This document shows, piece by piece, positions 48,796 to 62,607 of a stretch of 64,000 nucleotides of DNA. The notes beneath the pieces are model-generated. The model saw only the letters and a list, made by a program, of their open reading frames with translations, was not told the origin of the DNA and made no database searches. This DNA comes from Lathyrus oleraceus (taxonomy: Eukaryota > Streptophyta > Magnoliopsida > Fabales > Fabaceae). The first letter of the stretch is position 1, and the number at the start of each line of letters is the position of its first letter. Location: positions 366,603,877 to 366,667,876 of the forward strand of contig NC_066583.1 of assembly GCF_024323335.1 (NCBI RefSeq), in the 5' to 3' direction. Both the position numbers and the translations under genes were made by a program.

Positions 48796-51700
48796 TGTAA
48801 GACCCCAATTTCTACCCTAAGATCCCTCATGTAATTTCATCATAAGCATTAACATTGGGATCATACCTTGGCATCCTCCTTACCCCTCTTTCATTGGGTT
48901 TGTTTTGGGAGAGATCACCAAGTACTTTGTGATTATATCAAACTTGTATTTTATCATTTCACTAACCAAAATATCAAAAAACATGTCTTTGCATTTGCCT
49001 AACTCTTTTGTAGGAAGGGCATGATCTCCATTGATCTATCAAGTTCACATCTAGGGTTTGAGACCCTCATGAACAAAGAGCATAACTAAGAATTGATTCA
49101 AGAATGGTTATGAGCATCATATATGAGTCCCAATGTTCTCTACATGTCATATTGATCAAGTTTTCTTCAAGAGTTTGAGGGTGATTTGCCTTGGAAACCC
49201 TAGTTTGATTGGGTATCTTAAGCAACTTCTCCAACAAGATATCTCACCAATTGATCAAATTTCTCAATTGAAACTTCAAAATTCATAATCTTTTGCATAT
49301 ATGATCTACCATGAGCCAAGAAAGTCAAGATAATTGGAAGTTAGCAAGTTGGTTGATGGTGGTTGGCCATATGGATTCATCTAATCAAAACTGGGTCTCC
49401 CTAGACCCTATCTACTACAATGTTCACTATATGAAAATGATTCCAAGAGAAAACTTACTCTAAATGACATTCCAAACAACTTTTATGTTGATACCTAGAT
49501 CTAGTTTTTCTTGGAAAATTATTTTCTATGTTGAAACATTATAGGTCATTTTGTCTAAAACCTAATTTGAAAGTCAACTTCCCAAGGCCATAACTTGCTC
49601 AATATTTATGAGATGAAAGATTTACAAGTTGAAAAATAAATTAAGTGTATCTACTTCAACTTTTATGTTTGGAGTGGGAGCTGATTCAACTGTTTTGAGC
49701 ATGTGATATGATGTTACATTATAGGTCACTTTTGACCTATACCATTGATCAAGTGATTTTTCCAAACTTCAAAAATGTATAACTCTATCATTTCAAATCC
49801 AAATGACATGAAATTGGTGACCATTTTGAAGTTCTTTGAGAGATATATAACTTTGATGAATACACTTTTCTTATTTGAAGCTCATATAAAAAGTTAAGTA
49901 AGGTGGAATATTGAGACATATGGCTTGACACTTAGAAAAAATTTGATATGTCAAAAATTTCCAAACTTCCACCTCAAATTTCTTCAAGTTACAAACTCCA
50001 AATGGAAATGTGTTGAACATGAAAGTTATTCCTCTTGATCTCACCTTTCCAAAGAGCTCAAATTCATCCATTTTGGACAAGGAATGCATAGGCTGCGCAT
50101 GGCATGAACATGGTGTTATCACTTGGCAAGGGATAAACTTCAAATCAAAATGTACACTTGCCTTGCAATCCAAGCTGAACTCAGATCATCTCACACTCAT
50201 TTGTGGACTTATGGCAATGATTTTATGGGCCTATGCACACCCATGCACCCATACATCATCAATGACCAAATTTGGAAAGTGAATTCAAGTGTGCAAAAAG
50301 CAATGGATTCAGCTATAAATAGAGCCTCATATGCTTAGCATTTCACACACATTCACGCCAACTTTGGTCCCCTAACTCTAACCCTCACATTGCAAAGGAT
50401 AAACCTGAGAAATTCACTTGAATTTGAGTTTGAATTTCCACTGTTTTGAAATTCAAATCTCCAGGAATCCATAGCCTTTTGAGCATTCAATCCTTCTTCT
50501 GCAAGCATTTGGAGTGAGATCAAGCACGAGCAAGATCAAGATCAATTTAATCCAAACCTCCATTGAAGGTATTTTCCAGAAATTTTGATCTCTTCGATTC
50601 TCTCAAATTCTTGCTCAATTCTATTGATTCTTTGGTTGTTTGAAGTCTTACCAATGTAGGCAAGACGATTGAGTTGCTTTGAGGCCAAATCGAAGCAACT
50701 CAGTTCATGTACCTCAAATTTCAACTCCATGTATCTCTCAATATACTTGGAGTTAGAGTGAATTGAGGCCAGATTCGAACTCAGTGCCATTTTTACTTTG
50801 AAATCATGGCCTTGTTTTTAATTTTGGTGATTGTTGAAGGTGGACCAGTCTGGTGAGGTCCATCGGAGAAGAAGATCGGAGCTACAACTCCGGCCAGGCG
50901 CTGGCATGTCTCATAGCCACATGATCCTCTTGATTTGTTTTATTCTGGAGCGTGCATTTGAATTACCAATGTTATGGCGCGCTGACTTGAGTCCATCATG
51001 GATAGCGCGTTTCTGGCCACTTGATCTGCCACCTCAATTAATGAGGGAGATCAAGTGGTCCACGTTTTTTCTGATATTTTAATTTTCATTTTAATTACAT
51101 TATTTTCAATAATTCATATTAAATTTAATATTGATCCAAAAAATATGGGTCTTTCACCAAAAAATTTCAAATATTTTTCTCTTTCATATTCTGAATTAAA
51201 ATTATTTTTTGGATCATTATTAATATTTTTCATAAATTAATTGATTTTGTATTTGTTTTTAATTGTTTAAAAATATTTTTAAATGGCGAAAAATTATGAA
51301 AGTTTTTCTCCAAGGTCCTTTGACCTTGTTTGACCTATGATAAATCTCATGGCCATTTCTTTGGTGTTTTGATGAGATTTTAGGAATTGGACAAACCATA
51401 TATTAATTTAAATGCACTATTTTAGTATTTTTAATTTGAATAAATGCCAAATAAATTTGTTGACCAATTGTGATGACTTGTTTATGTTTAACTCTTGTTG
51501 TTGAGCCTTGGTCAAGGTTGATTTGACTTTGTCAAATTAATATCATTGGATTTAGGGGATGGATGGAATGTACATTCCATCTCCCAAAATGAATGGATGA
51601 TATTAATTTGGTAAAAGTCCTCCTTTGACCAATTTGTGTTTTGATCCATTCCCCTCCCACTTCATCTTATTCCTTTTCTTCATTCATTCATTCCATTTGG

Positions 51701-53469
51701 CCTATGATATCTCATAATCCTTAGGCTAGTTGATTGAAAAATTGACATGAGTATGGATGAGATTAGGCCACACCTGTTGCATATTCTTTTTGTGTGTGAT
51801 ATGTTTCATGAGCATAGTCTATTATACTATGTCTCTAACATGCATTAACACCAAAATTTTATTGCCCGACCTCAAATAGTTGTGACTTCTACGTAAGTCC
51901 AATTACGATTGCTTAACATAGCGCTAAGTTTGTGACATAAAAGGCATAAGCATTCTAGTTAGTGAGAATGTAAGTCTCCCCTCTTTCATGGTATTGTGTG
52001 GAAACTTGGCCTTTTTTCCTTCCTTTGGAAGATGTTTTGGTTCAAGGATTCATGCTTGTGATAAGTGGGTTGAGTGTTCTCCAAAGAATGTCTTAAAATG
52101 AAAAGCAAAAGCAAAACAATACTAACTTCTAACGAATTAACTACTAACTTTTAATTTCAAGCCTTTACTTTAATGCAATTTACTTTTAGCACTCTATTTC
52201 ATTTGCCATTGTTCATATTATTCTAATTGTTTACGTTAATGCAATTTTCACTTTGCCCATTTGGACCATATTGTGTGATATATTTTGTTTGTGTATACGT
52301 TGCTTGTTTGTGTGGTCTTTGACCATTAATGTACATAATAACAACAAAAACCCTAAAAAACTTTTTGAGTGGACTGTTGGCTTGATCTTGGACAAATGGA
52401 CTTAGAATCTAGGCAACCTTCCTATGCTAAAGGACTTGGCCAATGCAAACTTGTTGAGAAACCAAGTGCTTGCAATTTGAAATTCATCTGATACATCTTT
52501 GAAAACCTCTCTAAGTTCATCTGCAACATGATCATTATGAAGCTGTCATTTTGAACCTGTGACTTGTGGAATTCATCTGTTACATGGGCTATTTTGGAGA
52601 AGATCATGGAGTGGATAATCTTGGATGTGGCTATCTTTATTTGATGCCTTGCTCTTCAAGATAATATAATTGTGCATTTGTGTGTTGCTTGATTCTAAAA
52701 GTCCAAGGGAATTCTGGGTTTCTATTGACATTCTTGTCTATTGGATTACTACCCATTTGGTTAGATCTTTTCAACTCTAAATTTTTAATTTTGTACATAG
52801 GATAGTCTCTTCATCTTCTCCCCATTTCTTTAATTTCAAAATACCTCCCTCCATTTTTTTTAAAAATCTTCTTTGTTTGAACTACTTTTGTTCTAAACTT
52901 TGACCACTTTGGCAAAAAAGATAGAAACTTTGGCCTTATGCCATTGCATTTTCAAACTTCTTTTCTTAAATCAAACTTGTAAATAAACTTAACTATACTT
53001 GACCTAAACTTTCAAAAAAGCCAAAAAAAGAACTAACTCATTCAAATCATTTTTAGGCCTTTGTTCCTTTCAAACTTAATTTTTGTTAAAAACAATGCAT
53101 CCACAATGAAATTTGTATCATGAACTACGAGGTTTTGATCCCTCATTTTTATGTTGGTAAATAGGGACAAGACCGAAGGTCTTGTCAAACACAAAAATAT
53201 AATTAATGAATTCTTTTCTCATCCCCCTATTCTATTTGTTTGTAAACATCACTTTATACCAAGTACATATGCCCACAAAAAGGGCTCCCTAGGAGTACCT
53301 AGGACACTTTGGGTTCTAACACATTCCCTCTATGTAACCAACCCCCTTACCTGTAATATCTGACATTTTATTAGTTTTGATTTGAAAACTTCTTACTTTT
53401 GGTTTTGTTCGTACTTTTCCCCTTTTCCCCTGGAAACAACAAAAGCGCGGTGGCGACTCTTGTTATTTG
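48796..53469 (+). mobile_element. LTR-B: family-1 Ogre LTR lacking its last ~60 bases
   Basis: Starts TGTAAGACCCCAATTTCTACC, carries a TATA box at 50313 and runs through the GGTGGCGACTCT decamer (53451) to TTGTTATTTGG, where X sequence begins. The normal LTR end (GCTACA) is missing, and about 55 bases of X seen in copy 2 are missing as well, so the 3' junction is a deletion. Confidence 0.8.
50313..50322 (+). promoter_or_regulatory. TATA box of LTR-B
   Basis: CTATAAATAG at the conserved LTR position. Confidence 0.55.
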
Positions 53470-54290
53470 GAGCACATAGGAGCTCTACTTGTTCCAACTG
53501 ACAAAAGATAAAGTACATAGGAACCCAATTGTTCTCAACGGACAACCAATTTCGCATTTAAGGGAATATGGGTTATTAAATTCTCCCCCCCCCCTTAAAT
53601 TGAAATTCTCCCCTGAATTTCCTCCACTCAACAAATAAACAATTCTTGCATCAACTTCTTAGACCCACACTTGACTTCTCTTCGATTTCAAACCCCTGCC
53701 ATATTCATTCTTCCAACCTATTTTCCTTGGAAAACTTCTTTGTTGTGTGAACTATCAATACTTCATGGTCTTAACCATATCCACATCCCAATACTAGATT
53801 AACATTTAAACTTTCTCCCACTTAATTCATCTGATATACCGCTCTACATCAGTTGGTCACTTTCCTCCCAGAAACCACGATTTCCCTTCCTTGCACTAGG
53901 TTACACAAAACATAATTACGACATCTTATCTTGACTTGGGTAATCAATACTCATTAATTCTTCATAAGAAAACTTATTGATTCCTTTACCATACACAATA
54001 TTTACTACTCTTCTCTTATTATTCCTTCAACAAATGCAACAAACTTTGTAATCCATCTATTGATAATCTCATAAACTTCACTTGATCTGATACTACATGA
54101 TGTGAGCCTCTACTCCTATTGTTTCTCTTCTATCGTACTACTCAAATAAGATAACACCGTTAGCACGAGAGTGTCTTACTCCCATTCTCATGAGTAACTA
54201 TCTCTCTGATCCTCTTAATATTGATTGATCTCTTTCATCCATCACCTTCTAATACGCTACTCTGATTCCATCAATGGAACAACTGGGATT
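53470..54290 (-). mobile_element. X copy 1, part 2
   Basis: Matches 58680-59500. It holds the former LTR boundary (GGGTTATTAAATTC at about 53571-53583, ACA decayed to AAA) and a C-run that is a purine tract on the minus strand. It ends at GGGATTCCC, where it joins LTR-A'. No gene seen. Confidence 0.55.
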
Positions 54291-57200
54291 CCCATGCATC
54301 CATGCAAGCAAAGTTACTATTTTTGAAAACTTGAATCAAGTGCGCAATTAAAAATGCCTTGGCTATAAATAGAGACCCTTGCATTTAGAATTGGAGACCC
54401 TTGCACGCCATCTTTGAATTCCTAGCTCCAAACCCTCTCATTCAAAGGATAACCTTGAGTATTTCCATTGGAAATCAAGTTTTAATCTCCACTATTTTGA
54501 GCATCAAATCTCCAATAGTCCTACTTCCTTTTTGATTCAATTTCATTCCATCAAGTGTCCAAAGCAAGGCCAAGTGCAATTGGAAGCAAGATCGTGTTCA
54601 TCCAGACCTACAGTGAAGGTGAATTTCTCAATTTTCATCTCTTCGATTCTCACTCAATTATCCATAATTATTCTTGATTTTTGGTTGTCTGAAGTCCTAC
54701 CAATGTAGGCAAGAAGATTGAGTTGCTTTTAGGTCAAATCGAAGCAACTCAAATCATGATCCTCAAATTTCAACTCCCTGTATCTTTCAATATACTTGGA
54801 GTTAGGAGAAATTGAGGCCAGATTCGAGCTCCTGAGCATTTTTAGTTTAAATTCATGTCCTCCATTTTTATTTGCTGATGGTTGAAGATGGACCAATCCG
54901 GTGAGGTCCACCGGAGAAGAAGACCGGAGTTATGGCTCCGGCGATGCGTTAGCATGTCTCAGAACCATAAGATCCATCCATTTTGTTTTAATCTTGAGCG
55001 TACAAACTGATTACCACACGTGTGGCACATTGACCAGGGTCCATCATAGAACGCGCGCTCTCATCCACTTGATATGCCGCCTTAATTAATGAGGCAGATC
55101 AAGTGGTCCACGTTTTTTGCTATTTTCAGATTTTTGATTTAATTAACTTATTTTCATTAGTTTATATTAATTTTTATATTGATCCAAAAAATATGAGACT
55201 TTCACCAAAAAATCTTAAATAAATTCCTCTTTCATTTTATGAATTAAAATTATTTTTTGGATCATTATTAATATTTTTCATGATTTAATTGTTTTTGTGA
55301 ACACTTTTAATTGTTAAAGAATAGTTTTAAGTTTCCAAAAATTATGAAATTTTTTCTCCAAGGTCCTTTTACCTTGTTTGACTTATGATAAATCTCATGG
55401 CCATTTATTTGGTGTTTTGATGAGGTTTTAGGATTTTGACCAACCATAATTTAATTTAATGCATTTTTTAATTGATTTTAATTGTTTAATTGCCAAATGA
55501 ATTGTGTTGAGCTTTTGATATTAACTTTTTGAGTTTGACTTGTGTTATTGGGCCTTGGTCAAGGTTGAGTTGACTTTGTTGTCTTAAAATCATTGGATTT
55601 AGGATATTGATGAAATGTACATCTCATGTCCCAAAATGAATGAATGATTTTAATTTGACAAAAGTCCTCCTTTGACCAATTCGTGTTGATTCCATTTCCC
55701 CTCCCTCTTCATCTCAATCCCATTCTCTTCTCCTTCATCTCATAGACCTATGATATCTCAATATCCTAAGGCTAGTTGATTGCAAAATCAACATAAGTGT
55801 GTATGAGATTAGGTCCACCCATTTTACATTTTCTTTTAAGTGTGGTATGTTTTAGGAGTATGGTTCATTATACCATATCTCTAACATGCATTAACACCAA
55901 AAAATTTATTGCCCGACCTCAGATAGTTGTGACTTCTACATAAGTCTAGTTACGATATCTTAATATAGCGCTAAATTTTTGACACAAAAAGGCATAACAT
56001 TCTAGTAAGTGAGATTGTAACTTTCCCCTCTTTCATGGTATTGTGTGGAAACTTGGCCTTTTTTCCTTCCTTTGGAAGATGTCTTGGTTCAAGGATCCAT
56101 GCTTGTAAATAGTGGGTTGAGTGTTCTCCAAAGAATGACTTAAACAATAAAAGCAAAAGCAATACTAACTTCTAATCAACTAACAACTAACATTTAATTT
56201 CAAGCCATTTACTTTTATGCACTTTAAATTTAAGTCTTTATTCATCTTCCATTATTCATACCATTTAACTTGTTTACATTAATTCCATTTTCACTTTGCT
56301 CATTTGAGCCATATCTTGTGATTATATTATGATTGTATGTACTTGTTTGTGTTTATGGTCTTTTGACCTTAATGTATATAATAACAACAAAAACCCTAAA
56401 AGATATTTGTGTGGACTGTTGGATTTGATCTGAGACATTGGAGTTAGAATTAGGCAACACTCCCTATGCAAAAGGACTTGGCCAATGCCAATTTCCATGA
56501 AACCAAGTGCTTGTGAAGTGAATTGTCATTTAAAGCAAGTGTTGAGATCCCATTTGAGTTCATCTGCTACATGGTCTTATTGAAGCTTTTACTTTGAACC
56601 TGTGCTTAATGCTTATCTCTGATTTTATCTGATATATGGGAGATTATGAAGAAGATAATGGAGTTGTTAAGCTTGGAGGTGGCTATCTTTATTTGATGCC
56701 TTGCTCTTCACCATGCTATTGTGTGTATTGATATTGCTTGATTCTAAAGTCCAAGGGAAACTTGGGTTTCAATATGACATTCTTGTCTGTTGGATTGCAC
56801 CCCTTTGGTGAGATCTTTTCAACTCTTAACTTTTAATTTTATGCTTAGGATTAGTCTCTTCATCTCCTCCCACTTCTTAAATTTCAAAAATCTCTCCCCC
56901 TTTTCAAAAACCTTCTTTGTTTGTGATTTCAAACTTTGACCTTATTTCAATTAGAAACTTTTCCCTTATGCCATTGAATTTTCAAATTCTTTTCTTAAAT
57001 CAAACTTGTAAATAAATCTAATCATATTGACTTAAAATATCAAAAGACAAAAAGAACTAACACCCATTCAAACTTTTGGGCCCTTTCAGGCCTTTGTTAA
57101 AGTTAAATTTTTTGTTAAAAGCAATGCACTCATCTTTGAAATTGTTACCACGAACTACGAGGTTTTGATCCCTCATTTTTATGTTGGTACGTAGGCACAA

Positions 57201-57548
57201 GTCCAAAGATCTTGTCAAACACAAAAATATAATTAATGAATTATTTTCTCATCCCTCCACTCCATTTTATTGCTTACAGAATTTTGTACAAAAACACATA
57301 TGCACACAAGAAAGGGCTCCCTAGGAGTACCTAGGACACTTTGGGTGCTAACACCTTTCCTCTGTGTAACCAACCCCCTTACCTGTAACCTCTGGCATTT
57401 TATTAGTTTTGATTTGAAAACTTCTTATCTTTGGGTTTTGTTCGTACTTTTCCCTTTTCCCTTGGAAAGAATAAAAGCGCGCTGGCGACTCTGGTTTAAT
57501 TGACGTCTAGCTTATCCATAGCTTGATGGTCATGAATTTACCACTACA
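54291..57548 (+). mobile_element. LTR-A': second copy of the LTR-A 3' part
   Basis: From CCCATGCATCCATGCAAGC it matches LTR-A from 27161 to its end, including the TATA box (54363) and the site where E4 sits in LTR-A (here unbroken, near 57375). It is followed by X copy 2 exactly as LTR-A is followed by X copy 1. It lacks the first ~1.4 kb of the LTR. Confidence 0.8.
54363..54372 (+). promoter_or_regulatory. TATA box of LTR-A'
   Basis: CTATAAATAG, duplicate of 27233-27242. Confidence 0.5.
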
Positions 57549-58789
57549 GTATCATTGCGCCCAAGCATCATCGTATACCCATTTCCATAACGTAGATTAT
57601 CTTTCTAAGTTATTAATCAAGTTATTCATCTAGGTTTCCTTACTCATCTATGTAATGTTTTTAATCATGTTATTTCACAATCAAACATAACAACAATGTT
57701 TAACATTCATCATAATATAATTCATAGCATTGGTAAGGCACATAATATACTATAATATGGTATAATAATGTTAGTCTTTTACATTATCTTTCTAACGCTT
57801 CCGTCCGCATCCAAAATGGAGTTATAACACTCAAATAATCTAACAAACTAACTTAATCGAGAATATAGGTTAACACTTGTTCCTTGCACAAATATTCAAC
57901 AACAAGAGCTTAGCCTAGTGGTAAGGCTTGTTCCATACCAAGGAGGTCCACGGTTTGACCCCCAATGGTGACATATTTTAATTTATCAAGTAATTAATTC
58001 ATGTCAATTGATTGATCAAAAGAAGCAATCCATTTAATTTAAAGTAACATGGCCAGCAAACTTACAAGAAAGTAGATGATATAGATCATCAACAACATGT
58101 AAACATTCCATAGTTTTCTCAAAGTCATGAACACCCACTCATAACAAAAACAACAACCATATTCAAACATGTAAACCCAACAACCATGGATTACTTAGTA
58201 ACATCTCATTCATGGTCAAGAGGATTCTCATCATATTATCATAATCCTTACGAATTACTCTATGACTCAACAAACCCTAACTTATCAATCACAAAGGTTC
58301 TATCTGGAACTCACCTCTAACACATGGAGATGGTGAAAAAGATGAGTTGAAAATGGTGATAATGAGCTTCCATGATTCTTCATGAGCTTTTTCCTTCTTC
58401 TTCCTTCCTTCCTCTTATTCTCTTCTTCCTCTTTGTCTTTTCCTCTTTTTTTCTTTTCTCTTCTCCCACTTTCTGATAACTCTCTCTCTCTTTCTCCAAT
58501 CTTATCTCTTCCACTTCTTCTATTATAATATTAGGTATTAATAAAAATGTCTCAATTGATATTTTATCTTCCAGTACCAATTGACCAATTATTAATGTTA
58601 TCAAAATATCCGCTCTTGTACTTATTAATAATGGACTGTCCCTTTTATTAATAATTAATCTCTTCAGAGTTCGTTGGTTACTCTATAGGAGCTCTAATTG
58701 TTCTAACTGATAAAATATAGAGTACATAGGAACCCAATTGTTCTTAACGGAGAACCAATTTTCCATTTAAGGGAATATGGGTTATTACA
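57549..58789 (-). mobile_element. X copy 2: LTR part of an old gypsy-like element
   Basis: The minus strand begins TGTAATAACCCATATTCCC at 58789, directly after a purine tract, as in many plant gypsy elements. A TC-rich tract lies at 58380-58510. The far LTR end is cut by LTR-A'. It includes the tRNA-like segment at 57905-57965. Lineage unresolved. Confidence 0.5.
57905..57965 (+). repeat. tRNA-like (SINE-like) segment, copy 2
   Basis: A box TTAGCCTAGTGG at 57910 and B box GGTTTGACC at 57952, with the same 42-base spacing as copy 1. The B box has C changed to T. Confidence 0.45.
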
Positions 58790-58807
58790 TTCTCCCCCCC
58801 CCCTTAA
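58790..58807 (-). other. Polypurine tract of element X
   Basis: Minus strand TTAAGGGGGGGGGGAGAA immediately before the LTR start TGTAATAACCC. Confidence 0.6.
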
Positions 58808-61496
58808 ATTGAAATTCTCCCCCGAATTTCCTTCACTCAACAAATAAACAATTCTTGCATCAACGTCTTAGACCCACACTGGACTTCTCTTCAATTTCAA
58901 ACCCCTGACATATTCATTCTTCTAACCTATTTTCCTTGGCAAACTTCTTTCTTGTGTGAACTATCAATACTTCATGGTCTTAACCATATCCTCATCCCAA
59001 TACTGGATGAACATTTAAACTTTCTCCCACTTAATTCATCTGATATACCGCTCTACATCAGTTGGTCACTTTCCTCCCGGAAACCACGATTTCCCTTCCT
59101 TTCACTAAGTTACACAAAACATAATTACGACATATTATCTTGACTTGGGTAATCAATACTCATTAGTTCTTCATAAGAAAACTTATTGATTCCTTGACCA
59201 CACATAATATTTACTACTCTTCTGTTATTAGTCCTTCAACAAATGCGACAAAATTTGTAATCCATCTATTGATAATCTCATAAACTTCACTTGATCTGAT
59301 ACTACATGTTATAAGCCTCTACTCCTACTGTTTGTCTTCTCTCGTACTACTCAAATAAGATAACACCATTAGCATGAGATTGTCTTACTCCCATTCTCAT
59401 GAGTAACCATCTCTCTAGTCCTCATAATATTGATTGATCTCTTTCATGCATCACCTTCTAATGCGCTACTCTGCTTCCATCAATGGAACACCTGGGATTC
59501 CCAGAAACCACTTGTTAGCTAATAGTCTACATAGAAGACCACGCCTATCCTATAGAGTTCCCATCTCCCGACATAGTACTAGGACCTCACTAACATCCAT
59601 TAGTGGAATAAATTTCTTACTGACATACAAAGGTTTAGAATATGACCAACACCCTCCATAAGATAGATACGCAAGAGTCACACGACTACAATCATAAAAG
59701 TGTACGACATTCAGATTTATTCTGTGCTCGAATGAACTTATGAAAATTAGTTTGACAATATTTGATTCTTGTTACTACATTCCACATCAAATCCTCTTAT
59801 AGGGTTCTGATTCATTCAAGGTTTCTGCTGACACAGGATCTCGACCACTAATAAAATAACACCATTGAGGAACCTCAAGTCATTAACGAGACACCACTTC
59901 CAAGAAACCTTAAGAAAACTAGACTGTAACTGTGAGCTTTCACAATACTCGCAGAGTCATACAACTCAGTCACACATCTTGAGACGATATCACACTACGT
60001 GACAATAATTATTCCTTCATGTCGTCATGTTTCATCTCATGGGAACCTTAGCTCGTGTTCTTACGAATATACAATCCAAGTTACACACTTACACTTATGG
60101 ATATCTTATTTCCATCCTCTCTCCTGGGAGAATAACTTACACATCCTGCTGACATAGTTTAGTAGCATTATGTATATTCTGCACCACTTCCATGGCAGGT
60201 CTACTTCTGAGGCCATACATAAGAGCAACATGTCTAACCACTTACACGTTACTAACACTTACAAGACACCGAACTAATCTCTTCCAGATCACCACTTAGT
60301 AAGCCTCTTCCAACTTCATTCCTTATGGTTCTCATTATCCATAATAGTGATACGCCAAAAACTTACTCACACCGAGTATGGTTTACTAGGTTTATTTCCA
60401 AAACATCTGACTTCTACGATATACAGATGACCAACTTCAAAAATCCCAACTTCAAAACTATCAATCTAACTTGTGGTAACTTGTAACTCCATCCCCAATT
60501 TGTACATCCACAACGGTACACTTATGATATTTAAGATAGCCTTATTTCCAACAAGGCGTGATTCTCATACTTTGTGATCAACCAATCCAAGCATTACTCA
60601 GGAAGATGAATAATAACCCAGCTTTCAGAGACCCACTCTTACCCTTGCAAACCACATAATACGCATTTAAGGTGGAGCTCGACATTATCACATACTTATT
60701 GACTTGGATTCTCCTCCAAACCAATATCCATTGAACACTTTACCACACATAAGCTACTTATCTAGACGACCTGCTACTGACAACCTTATCGCTTCCTTAT
60801 GAGTCCATATGACATAGTCTGTCTCACGTTCCATACTTAGCTCCGTACTCAAGCTTGTTTTGTCTTATGTTTCTTACCATAACTCCAACACCTCAAAACA
60901 CAAAATTCACTGCTCAAACTAAAATAAGGAATGTGATAATCCACAACCATCCCAAGGAAGAATAGTCAATTTCACATACGTGTGACCATAATGCTACTAC
61001 AACATACTTCATAATACCAAGGTATAACTTCCTCCACTCCATTTCATACTCTAGAAAACTTTGATGTGAACAAACATTAGCTACACGTCCATAACTCAGC
61101 CTTAATGAATCTTGTTGATCCCATTGTGCCTTTATCTAAAATGTACCCCATTTCGACAGTTGTATTGCAACATCCACACTACTTCCACACTCGGTGTTCA
61201 CTTGTCTTCCTATGGTAATTCTATCATCTTCAATTACATAACCATTCTACTAGAATTCCTTAAATCCAATTACTTATTCTTTTCCTCAACCAGATCTCTT
61301 ATAACCAAAACCCACTGGAGCATCCATTACTATGTAATGTGTGATCTCTCTTCAACACAAACTCTTATAATTGATCCTTAGGTAACTCAACATTCCATAA
61401 TGGTATCTTACTAAAATTTAATCCTTGACGAACTGTATTGAACCTGATATCCCTTTTTATGTCTGAATATACTTGATTTATCTTCTACCCTTCATT
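58808..61496. other. Unassigned region, probably degraded 3' interior of element X
   Basis: About 2.7 kb with no frame that shows retroelement or host protein motifs on either strand. The part up to 59502 is shared with X copy 1. The rest occurs once in the window. The position upstream (in sense) of the X purine tract suggests a decayed 3' UTR, but nothing in the sequence proves this. Confidence 0.35.
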
Positions 61497-62593
61497 TGGT
61501 GCATACCAGTGAAGGTGAGAAAAACAAGAAAGGGGGGGTTTGAATTGTTTGAAAAATAAGCGCTTTTGCAAAATGAAATCACACAATGATTTTATACTGG
61601 TTCGCTTATAACACAAAGCTACTCCAGTCCACCCAGCCAAGGTGATTTCGCCTTCAACAAGGACTTAATCCACTAATCTTGAAAGATTACAAACAACCCC
61701 TAAGAGAGAAGAAAATCTCTTAGTCCTCTCAAGTCTACAGACTACAAAGAGTCACTTGAGGAAATCAAATAAGAATTAGATACAAGATGTGTAATCTAGA
61801 GTGCTTCTAAGAAAGCAAATATTACAAACTTAAGAACAAATTTTTCACTTGATAAGCAAAAGCTTAGTGAAGAACTTTGAAGAACAAGGATGTTTTTCTT
61901 GAGCGTGATATGATTTCAGTATAGTTTTGGCTAGTGATTTCTTGTTCCTGAATGTTGATTTCTTCTCTTATTTATAGGAGTTGAAGTAGATTTGAAGTAG
62001 CGTTGAATCTGTTGGATATTGAGATGTAGTTACGCCATTCCATTAATAGCTTCTGCAGTAGACTTTTTCTCTTAGAAGTGACTACTTACCACAATTAGTA
62101 TCTTCTCTCTTGGAAGTAGAGATTAACGTCTCTTTCTAATTGAGGAAATCCATTTGCAGAACTTTAACTTGGCTTAAACGTTACTTCATCATGATTAACA
62201 ATTCTGATTAGAGTCTTCGTGTATCTGGAGAAACTGGCTTCTGATGTTATCTCTTGAAAGTTCAGATGGCGCTGATAACTTCCAGAGTTTACAGAGGGCA
62301 TTAGTTCAGAGTCAGAGCTTCTAGACTTTACTTTATGTTCAGATGCTTCTGATACTTTGCAGTTTTGTCCAGAGTCAGAGCTTCTTGAAACGAGATTTCA
62401 CTTTAGATGCTTCTGATACTTGAGATTTTGCATCTGATCTTGTTGTGCATCTGATGACATCATCAGATTTATTTCTTCTTTCTTTAGAACCCTGCACACT
62501 TAGAAACTTTTCGTTAGGGTGCCATTTTTTGGTTTCATCCTTTGTTATCATCAAAATCATGGAATCTATTGTAGAACTATTTTTGTTCTTACA
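61497..62593 (-). mobile_element. 3' LTR of a SIRE/Maximus-like Ty1/copia element
   Basis: The minus strand starts TGTAAGAACAAAAATAG at 62593, after a purine tract, and ends near GGTATGCACCA at about 61497 (TG at 61497 or 61500). The body contains repeated AGAGCTTCTGATACTT-like text and TACTGGTTCGC, which I recognise from legume SIRE/Maximus LTRs. Length is about 1.1 kb. Confidence 0.7.
61967..61977 (-). promoter_or_regulatory. Putative TATA box of the copia LTR
   Basis: Minus strand CTATAAATAAG about 620 bases into the LTR. Confidence 0.5.
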
Positions 62594-62607
62594 ATCTCCC
62601 CCTTTTT
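62594..62607 (-). other. Polypurine tract of the copia element
   Basis: Minus strand CAAAAAGGGGGAGATT-like purine run directly before the LTR start. Confidence 0.7.

Noticed and set aside
53592..53592. Host gene in the AT-rich right-hand region (53470-61496)
   Set aside because: Scanning both strands gave only short frames without motifs, codon pattern or splice structure; most of it is duplicated repeat sequence.
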